From assembly GCF_042186555.1 (NCBI RefSeq), contig NC_133336.1, positions 32,168,082-32,232,081 of the forward strand: a DNA stretch of 64,000 nt, in the 5' to 3' direction. A program made the translations under genes and the position numbers. The notes under the pieces are model-generated. The model was given only the letters and a program-made list of their open reading frames with translations. It had not been told where the DNA came from and did not search any database. Positions 56,075 to 64,000 of this stretch are shown one piece after another (the first letter of the stretch is position 1; every line of letters begins with the position of its first letter). This DNA is from Aquarana catesbeiana. Its lineage: Eukaryota; Chordata; Amphibia; Anura; Ranidae.

Positions 56075-57765
56075 GAGTAGGATTATGGAAAGGGCACTGG
56101 ATGCTAGGATAAGAAAAGATGTGATGTACAGAAGGGTCAGGCTGAGATGTAAAGGAGTATCGTAGGGTATTAGGTAGATTGGACAATGGATGACCAAGGT
56201 GGTGGACAATGGAATATGTGGAGGTGTGGTGTAAAAGAAGTGCTGTTGGGGTGTAAAGGAGGGCAGTTTTGGGATGGGAGGTGGTGATATTGGGGTGTAG
56301 AGGAGCAGAATGTTGGATGTTGGAATGAGAGGTGGCAATGTTGAAGTGTAGGAGCAGAGTGTCGAGTGGTGGAATAGGAAGTGGTAATGTTGGGGTGTAG
56401 AGAAGCAGGGTATTGGATGTTGGAAGGAGAGGTGGTGATGTTGGGTGTAGAGAAGCATAGTGTTAGGTGTTGGAATGGGGGGGGGGGGGGGGTAATGTTA
56501 AAGAGAGGAAAAGCAAAGTGTTATATATTAAAATGAGACTTGATGATTTCGTGGTGTAGAGTAGCATAGTGTTGAATGTAGAAATGAAAGGTGGTGAATT
56601 TGAGATGCACTTGATGAGATTGTTGGAGGTTGGGGCATGGAGGAGCAGACTGCTGGGTGTGGGCAGTAATGGTCAGTGGTAATGTTGGGGTGTAGGGGAG
56701 CAGAATCTTGTATGTTGGGTGTAGAGGAGCAGAGTCTTGAATGTTGGTTTGGGCAATAGTAATGTTGGGGTGTAGGGGAGCAGACTGCTGGGTGTTGATA
56801 TGGGCAGTAGTAATGTTGGGGTGTAGAGGAGCAGGGTGTTGAATGTTGGAATGGAAGGTGGTGGTGATGGGGCATAGAGAAACAATTTTGGCTGTTGCAA
56901 TGGAAGTCAGTGTTTGGGTATAGGCAAGCAAAGTGTTAGGTGTTGGAATGGGGAAGGTGATGTTGGGGCATAGAGGAGCAGAGTTCCGGATGCTGCATGG
57001 AAGGTGGTAGTGTTTGGGTATAGAGAAGCAGAGTGTTAAGTGTTGGAAGGGAGGGGGTGATGTTGGGCTCTAAAAGAGCAGAGTATTGGATGTTAGAATA
57101 AGGGAAGGTGATGTTGGGGCATGGAGGAGCAGAGTTTCGGATGTTGCAGTGGGAGTTGGTGATGTTGGGGTATAGAGAAAAAGTGTTGTGTGTTGGAATG
57201 GAAGGTGGTGGGGTTGAAGATCAATTGATTGTTGAAAGTTGGATTGGTAAGTGGTGATGTTAGGGTGTAGAGGTGCAGATTACTGGATGTTGGAATGGGC
57301 AGTGGTAATGTTGGGTTGTAGACATGTAGTGTGTTGGATGTTGAAATGAGGTATAGATGAGGATAGTGTGGTGTGTTGCAATGGGGGGTGATTTTTATTG
57401 GGTGTAAAGAGCATAGTGTTGGAATGGAAGGTGGTGAGGTTGGGGTGTAACATAAGTGTTGGATGTGGGAATGGGAGGAGGTGATGTTGGGGCAGAGTGG
57501 AGCAAAGTTTTGGATGTCGCAATGGAAAGTGGTGATGTTTGGTTATAGACAAGAAATGTGTTAATTGTTGGAAAGAAGGTAGTGATGGAGTGTAGAGGAG
57601 AAGAGTGCTGGATGTTTTAATGAGTGGTGGTGATGTTGGGGGAGTAGAGGGGCATAATACTGGATGCTGAACTGAAAGCTGGTGATGTTGGGGTGTAAAA
57701 GAGCAGTGTGTTGGAAGTGGAGGTGGTGATGATTTGGTGTAGAGCATGAGAGTATAGGATGTTGG
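56075..57765. repeat. ~50-bp G/T-rich minisatellite, about 33 copies
   Basis: Drifting units contain GTGTTGGATGTTGGAATGGG, AGGTGGTGATGTTGGGGTGT and AGAGGAGCAGA. Copies vary in length and identity (older than the 31-bp and 30-bp arrays). Minus-strand frames over it are artefacts. Confidence 0.92.
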
Positions 57766-57769
57766 AATT

Positions 57770-59590
57770 TGATTTAGTAATGTTAGGTGATAAGTAGATG
57801 AATAGAGCTTGGTGGGGATATTGAATTTTGAGACTGAGTGTGTAGGAGGTTGGTGTAGTAGTGGGAAGCAGCTGAGTTAGACATTGGGACAAGTAGTGGG
57901 TAGTGTACGATGGAGTATTGGTAAGAAATTGTTCTGGAATGTACTGAATTTGTTATGGAGGATATACCTTGTATAAAAATTATTGGTGCAATTGTGGCAC
58001 TGAATCAGGTTGTAATTCTTCTGTATATCTGCTGCATTTAATGTTTGATTTTCTGTACTCATTACTGTGATCTGCAATCATCCTATAGTCTATTTTTATT
58101 GAATTCCTTATTGACAGACAAATAATAGTACTATGTCTCTAATGGTTCGAGTAAGTTTGGGATGATTAGAACAGCTTGGAATTCAGGAGGCAATTTGTTC
58201 AGTTCTGTAGAAGGTCATACCAAACATACTTATGGCCAGACTGTCCCGTCCCTCGTATTAGTACCCTTCCCTTTGGTTTATGTGGAGAACAAAATAAGAG
58301 AAAATCCGCATATTGGCTTAAATAGATAATCATCAATAGGTATCGTTCTTTCACCCCGACATTGCCAGTGGATAACAGTTGCGTAGGAAAGTCCGATACC
58401 ACCATTCGTACAAACGCGGGGTCTTCGTATAGACATGTTCACACTGATACATTTCAACAACATATGACAGTTGAGAATCGTCTCAGTAGATTCCTGATTC
58501 AGGCATACTGTAAATATGAAGATTTTGAACTGGTGACATTAGGAACATTCCTAAATTGCACAAATCCACTAACTTCCCTTCATCAAGGTGACCGCTGCGG
58601 CAGAGCGATGTATGGAAGAATGCGTCGCTTCTGAAGCAGGTGTTTACTGTGAGCACGCTCAACGTCCCTCCCAGACACGCGCCCTCAGGCGGCAAAACAC
58701 TTATGTTCATCATCTCAAAATTACCAGGAGACCTATTTACATAAGGATGTGACTGTGGCAATTTGTTTGCAAATGAGGCCAGGGCGACTATAGACAGACT
58801 GTGCGGGGGTAGGGGGGGGGGGGGACTGGAGACCCCCCTACTGCTCCACCTTAACCCCCGCCATGCCAGAGGGGAACACGCACATCTCACTTCTCAGCAC
58901 ATTTTAGGGACTAATGAAGCTGATGTTCTGGAAATTACAAATCCCAACATCTTTGTCAGTATGTGAAGCTGCTTTGGACAATTCTTTGTTCTTTTGGAAA
59001 AAAGAAATGTTTGCTGCTTGGGTGTATTTCACCAAATTTTGGCTTACTGCCTGTTTATTTGCTAAAAAAAAATCCCAATCCTGGTTCAATTAATGATTTC
59101 ATTTTTTTAATTATTTTTGATTTCTATTAGATATTTACGGTAATTCTTTAACAACAGATAAAAGCTTAGAGGAAAAGAACAGTATAATCTCAAATACATT
59201 AAAAGTAATCCATTGGCATGTAGTTGCAGTACCAAATTCAGATTTTTATTAATTTTTTACGTGGAGCTCTGTGGTGCGGTACTTTCCAAATTTCTGTGGC
59301 GCAGAAAGTGAACGGTGAAATCCCAGCACACACAAAGTTCATTAGAGTACAGAGTATGATTGAACTCCAAAGAGGAAGGGCCATAATGCCTGAACCCTTC
59401 AGGGTGTGAAGCTTTTGACAGGAGCAGGGTACTCTGGTCTGGAGCTAAGTGGACCCCACTTCTTGGGAACCTGCCAAAGCTGGTCCTCCAAGTACTCGCT
59501 GAGGGAGAGACCCCCAGTTGGGAAAAGGAAGAAGACCCGAAGGTCACAGATTCTACCCCCAGCCCACATAAAGATAACAGGTCTACCATA
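57770..59590. other. Intronic DNA, no feature recognised
   Basis: No repeat signature or exon that I can support. G runs lie near 58814-58823. Frames of up to 135 codons have no recognisable domain. Confidence 0.45.
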
Positions 59591-60118
59591 GAATAGACAT
59601 GTACTTTGTAGCATCTAGGTTGATGGAGGCTGGGATTATGTCAAGTCCCTTAGAGAAGAGAAGGGCAACAAAGCGAAGTAAGGGACTGGAGGATCTCGGC
59701 TACGGGGAAAGACTGCAAGCACTGAACTTATTTTCTCTGGAGAGGAGACGCTTGAGGGGGGATCTGATTTCAATGTACAAATGCCGTACTGGAGACACCG
59801 CAATAGGGATAAAACTCTTCCGCAAAAGGGAATTTAAAAAGACACGCAGGAATTCACTAAAGTTAGAAGAGAAGCGGTTTAACCTTAAACTGCGTAGAGG
59901 GTTCTTTACTGTAAGAGCGGCAAGGATGTGGAATTCTCTTCCACAGGCGGTGGTCTCAGTGGGGAGCATCGATAATTTCAAAAACTGGTTAGATAAGCAC
60001 CTGAATGACCACAACATACAGGGATATATACAATGTAATACTGACATATAATCACACACATAGGTTGGACTTGATGGACTTGTTTCTTTTTTCAGCCTCA
60101 CCAACTAGGTTCAACATT
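59585..60118 (+). mobile_element. CR1-like LINE 3' end
   Basis: A frame at 59599-60051 encodes the ORF2 C-terminus. Motifs are ALNLFSLERRRLRGDLISMY, FFTVRAARMWNSLP and NFKNWLDKHLN, characteristic of CR1/Jockey-type reverse transcriptase tails. The 3' UTR has TAGGTTGGACTTGATGGACT followed by a T-rich stretch and CAGCCT, the CR1 hairpin signature. The element is 5'-truncated, as usual for LINE insertions. Confidence 0.82.
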
Positions 60119-60252
60119 TAAACATGTATTTAAGAGGAAAAAACAAGAGCCAATGGAACATTTTGTAATAGAAGGGTTGCTGAACATGGTTTGATCTCTA
60201 GGTAGATATATAACCAGTGAAATGTCAAGGTGCCATCTGTTCCATCTACTGT

Positions 60253-60700
60253 AGTTGGGTTAAAGTAGTTGTGAACCCTTCCATATACCCAGTGAAGAGA
60301 CTATCCTCAGGTGATACACAAAGATGAAACAAATCTTCCTACATAAGTTGTGCCTGTTTATCTGCTATTCTCTACATGCGTTTAAAGTCCAGGATTTTTA
60401 AAGCCTGTCTGAGGGGGCAGAGAGCTTAAGTTACACTCTGCAGAGCTCAGTGAGGAGAACTCTGACAACTGATTAGAGAGAATAGATGCACCCCCTCCAC
60501 GCAGGAACTGAGCTGAGGCTGTCAATCGCAGGCTGTGTGCTGGAGGTCCCTCAGATGTGTGTGTGTTTTTTTTTTTTTTTTCTCTTGGTATCAGGAAAAC
60601 TTGTCAGAGGTGAATCATGCTGATAACAGAAGAGCAAAGCAGCAGACAGCAATGACGCTTAGTGCTCCTAAAATGATAATAAACGTACTGACAGATTGGG
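60253..60700. mobile_element. TTAAAGTAGTTGTGAACCC-type repeat, truncated
   Basis: GTTAAAGTAGTTGTGAACCC then CCATATACCCAGTGAAGAGA is the left end of another TTAA-type frog repeat. The matching inverted right end is absent, so it is a partial copy. Confidence 0.45.
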
Positions 60701-60939
60701 TGACTTGGCCCCCCATCTATATGAATGTTCGTATGAAGGTTTGTTCAGAAATCTACTAGTGTATGGCTAGATTCAGTTTCTTCTCACTTGGGAAACCCGA
60801 CACATTTTAACAGGTCCAAGAAAAACTGGACATATGGGGCATCCTCCACTGGGTTCCCCTCACATTTTTGTAAATATTGTATTATATCTTTTCATATGAC
60901 GCTTTGCTACAATGTAAAGTAGTGAGTGTACAGCTTGTA

Positions 60940-62576
60940 CAGTGGGGACGGAAAGTATTCAGACCCCCTTAAATTTTTTACTTTTTGTTATATTGCAGCC
61001 ATTTGCTAAAATCATTTCAGTTCATTTTTTTCCTCCTTAATGTACACACAGCACCCCATATTGACACAAAAACACAGAATTGTTGACATTTTTGCAGATT
61101 TATTAAAAAAGAAAAACTGAAATATCACATGGTCCTAAGTATTCAGACCCTTTGCTGTGACATTCATATATTTAACTCAGGTGCTGTCCATTTCTTCTGA
61201 TCATCCTAGAGATGGTTCTACACCTTCATTTGAGTCCAGCTGTGTTTGATTATACTGATTGGACTTGATTAGGAAAGCCACACACCTGTCTATATAAGAC
61301 CTTACAGCTCACAGTGCATGTCAGAGCAAATGAGAATCATGAGGTCAAATGAACTGCCTGAAGAGCTCAGAGACAGAATTGTGGCAAGGCACAGATCTGG
61401 CCAAGGTTACAAAAAAAATTCTGCTGCATTTAAGGTTCCTAAGAGCACAGTGGCCTCCATAATCCTTAAATGGAAGACGTTTGGGATGACCAGAACCCTT
61501 CCTAGAGCTGGCCGTCCGGCCAAACTGAGCTATCGGGGGAGAAGAGCCTTGGTGAGAGAGGTAAAGAAGAACCCAAAGATCACTGTGGCTGAGCTCCAGA
61601 GATGCATTCTGGAGATGGGAAAAAGTTGTAGAAAGTCAACCATCACTGCAGCCCTCCACCAGTCAGGGCTTTATGGCAGAGTGGTCTGACGGAAGCCTCT
61701 CCTCAGTGGAAGACACATGAAAGCCTGCATGGAGTTTGCTAAAAAAACACCTGAAGTTCTCCAAGATGGGGAGAAATGAGATTCTGTGGTCTGATGAGAC
61801 CAAGATAGAACTTTTTGGCCTTAATTCTAAGCGGTATGTGTGGAGAAAACCAGGCACTGCTCATCACCTGTCCAATACAGTCCCAACAGTGAAGCATGGT
61901 GGTGGCAGAATCTTGCTGTGGGGGTGTTTTTCAGCTGCAGGGACAGGACGACTGGTTACAATCGAGGGAAAGAGGAATGTGGCCAAGTACAGGGATATCC
62001 TGGACGAAAACCTTCTCCAGAGTGCTCAGGAGCTCAGACTGGGCCGAAGGTTTACCTTCCAACAAGACAATGACCCTAAACACACAGCTAAAATAACGAA
62101 GGAGTGGCTTCACAACAACTCTGTGACTGCTCTTGAATGGCCCAGCCAGAGCCCTGACTTAAACCCAATTGAGCATCTCTGGAGAGACCTAAAAATGGCT
62201 GTCCACCAACGTTTACCATCCAACCTGACAGAACTGGAGAGGATCTGCAAGGAGGAATGCCAGAGAATCCCCAAATCCAGGTGTGAAAAACTTGTTGCAT
62301 CTTCCCCAAAAAGACTCATGGCTGTATTAGAGCAAAAGGGTGCTTCTACTAAATACTGAGCAAAGGGTCTGAATACTTAGGACCATGTGATATTTCAGTT
62401 TTTCTTTTTTAATAAATCTGCAAAAATGTCAACAATTCTGTGTTTTTCTGTCAATATGGGGTGCTGTGTGTACATTAATGAGGAAAAAAAATGAACTTAA
62501 ATTATTTTAGCAAATGGCTGCAATATAACAAAGACTGAAAAATGTAAGGGGGTCTGAATGCTTTCCGTCCCCACTG
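60940..62576 (+). mobile_element. Tc1-like transposon copy A, complete, nested in copy B
   Basis: The 1637-bp element is bounded by CAGTGGGGACGGAAAGTATT and its inverse, with TA on each side (60938-60939, 62577-62578). The terminal repeats are about 220 bp long. The outer motif GTATTCAGACCC recurs at the inner edge (CCTAAGTATTCAGACCCTTT near 61135; inverse near 62362), which is the IR/DR architecture of Tc1 elements. TATATAAG lies at 61291, 27 bp before the transposase ATG. Confidence 0.97.
61318..62359 (+). pseudogene. Tc1 transposase of copy A, with two lesions
   Basis: Cut-and-paste transposase of the DD34E type. The N-terminal paired-like helix-turn-helix part (ELRDRIVARHRSGQGYKK, then GRPAKLS) reads from ATG 61318 to a premature TGA at 61687-61689. 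An arginine codon CGA is the likely ancestor (C to T). A run of seven A at 61741-61747 adds one base and shifts frame. After that the catalytic domain is open to 62359: ILWSDETK, FQQDNDPKHTA and SPDLNPIEHLWR, with exactly 34 residues between the second D and the E. All three catalytic residues are present. It ends normally in GASTKY. Confidence 0.93.
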
Positions 62577-62698
62577 TATAACAGTGTAAATTTGTTGCCC
62601 CCTTAAAATAACTCAACACACAGCCTTTAATATCTAAACCGCTGGCAACAAAAGTGAGTACACCCCTAAGTGAAAATGTCCAAATTGGGTTCAAAGTG

Positions 62699-63728
62699 TC
62701 AATATTTTCTGTGGCCACCATTTTTTTCCAGCACTGCCTTAACCCTCTTGGACATGGAGTTCATCAGAGCTTCACTCTTCACAGAGGTTGCCACTGGAGT
62801 CCTCTTCCCCTCCTCCATGACGACATCACGAAGCTGGTTGATGTTAGAGACCTTGCGCTCATCCACCTTCTGTTTGAGGATGTCCCACAGATGCCCAATA
62901 GGGTTTAGGTCTGAAGAAATGCTTGGCCAGTCCATCACCTTTACCCTCAGCTTCTTAAGCAAGGCAGTGGTGGTCTTGGCGGTGTGTTTGGTGTCGTTAT
63001 CATGTTGGAATACTGCCCTGCGGCCCAGTCTCCAAAGGGAGGGGATCATGCTCTGCTTCAGTATGTCACAGTACATGTTGGCATTCATGGTTCCCTCAAT
63101 GATCTGTAGCCCCCCAGTGCCGGCAGCACTCATGCAGGCCCAGACCATGACACTCCCACCACCATGCTTGATTGTAGGCAAGACACACTTGTCTTTGTAT
63201 TCCTCACCTGGTTGCCACCACACACACTTGTCACCGTCTGAACCAAATAAGTTTATCTTGGTCTTATCAGAACACAGGACATGGTTCCAGTTATCCATGT
63301 CATCCATAATCTGCTTGTCTTCAGCAAACTGTTTGCAGGCTTTTTGTGCATCATCTTTAGAAGAGGCTTCCTACTGGGATGATAGCCATGCAGACCAATT
63401 TGATGCAGTGTGCGGCGTATAGTCTGAGCACTGACAGGCTGACACCCCCCCCCCACCCCACCCCTTCAACCTCTGCAGCAATACTGGCAGCACTCATACA
63501 TCTATTTCCCAAAGACAACCTCTGGATATGACGCTGGGCACGTACACTCAACCTCTTTGGTCGGCCATGGCAAGGCCTGTTCTGAGTGGAGCCTGTCCTG
63601 TTAAAACGCTGTATGGTCTTGGCCACCGTGCTGCAGATCAGTTTCAGGGTCTTGGCAATCTTCTTATAGCCTAGGCCATCTTTATGTAGAGCAACAATTC
63701 TTTTTGTTAGATCCTCAGATATTTGCAT
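62699..63728 (-). pseudogene. Tc1 transposase of copy B, inactivated
   Basis: The N-terminus reads from 63728 (MQISEDLTKRIVALHKDGLGYKK, here split by frame: GYKKIAKTLK then GRPKRLS). Frame is lost at the C/G-rich tract near 63450, regained (RRTLHQIGLHG), lost again near 63310-63345, then open to 62699 (ending GGHRKY). The first motif reads LCSDKTK where ETK is usual. The second motif QHDNDTKHTA is intact. In the third, NPIGHLWD has glycine in place of the catalytic glutamate (GGG at 62896-62894 instead of GAG). It is therefore dead independently of the frameshifts. Confidence 0.92.
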
Positions 63729-64000
63729 TGAACTTCCAGTGACCAGTATGAGAGAATGAGAGCGATAACACCAAATTTAACACACCTGCTCCCCATTCAC
63801 ACCTGAGACCTTGTAACACTAACAAGTCACATGACACCGGGGAGGGAAAATGGCTAATTGGGCCCAATTTGGACATTTTCACTTAGGGGTGTACTCACTT
63901 TTGTTGCCAGTGGTTTAGACATTAATGGCTGTGTGTTGAGATATTTTGAGGGGACAGCAAATTTACACTGTTATACAAGCTGTACATTCACTACTTTACA

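Larger units (their letters stand above)
60912..64000 (-). mobile_element. Tc1-like transposon copy B (interrupted; runs to the window edge)
   Basis: The left terminal repeat starts near 60912 (TGTAAAGTAGTGAGTGTACA). It is interrupted at 60940-62576 by Tc1 copy A and resumes at 62579 (TAACAGTGTAAATTTG, CTGGCAACAAAAGTGAGTAC, ACCCCTAAGTGAAAATGTCC). The right terminal repeat is its reverse complement at 63868-64000 and may extend a few bases beyond the window. The transposase is on the minus strand. Confidence 0.93.

Noticed and set aside
59599..60051. 150-codon frame as a host gene
   Set aside because: The sequence is a CR1-type reverse transcriptase tail followed by the CR1 3' signature.

Overview
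The window looks like vertebrate nuclear DNA from a frog, probably a ranid or close relative. The only host gene I can support is the 5' part of an alpha-neurexin closest to NRXN3 (plus strand). The coding exon is clearly diverged from the mammalian sequence. It sits in a large intron and flank dominated by repeat families I recognise from ranid genomes: Tc1-like transposons, TTAA-flanked T2/Kolobok-like MITEs, TWA-flanked Harbinger-like MITEs, GAAACGCGT foldback elements, and CR1 and L1/Tx1 LINE tails. The species call is inference from these repeats, not from a search.

Layout. 1-8.8 kb: upstream arrays, namely a 79-80 bp satellite, an AT-rich ~40 bp satellite present in both orientations, and a ~2.5 kb 31-bp minisatellite that starts just after a near-consensus splice donor (3820/3821). 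8.9-12.9 kb: CpG- and GC-box-rich DNA with a candidate non-coding first exon ending at 9135, then homopolymer-rich DNA. 13-22.5 kb: AT microsatellites and five minisatellites (24, 43, 36/39, ~29 and ~60 bp), with several insertions. 22.5-34.9 kb: a transposon graveyard (LINE tail, Tc1 with an inserted foldback, mariner-type remnant, large palindrome, Harbinger-like MITEs). 35.1-36.05 kb: nrxn3 exon 2, with 5' UTR, ATG, signal peptide, first LNS domain and first EGF repeat. 36.5-38.2 kb: UG-rich minisatellite in the next intron. 39-53.5 kb: nested MITEs, an 850-bp polypyrimidine tract and foldbacks. 52.03 kb and 55.16 kb: two in-frame microexons (18 and 30 nt) of neurexin splice site 1. 56-57.8 kb: ~50-bp minisatellite. 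59.6-60.1 kb: CR1 tail. 60.9-64 kb: two Tc1 elements, one nested in the other's terminal repeat.

How the gene parts fit. Exon 2 ends in phase 1. The 18-nt exon (DANDLP) and the 30-nt exon (GLAHIMMEDQ) are both phase 1-1, so each can be included or skipped without breaking frame, as at splice site 1 in other neurexins. The following exon and the rest of alpha-neurexin lie beyond the window. Nothing in the window is bacterial, and I found no RNA gene, CRISPR array or new enzymatic system. The most interesting signals are microexon splicing motifs beside protein-binding RNA repeats, and insertions whose pre-insertion sites are preserved in the same window.
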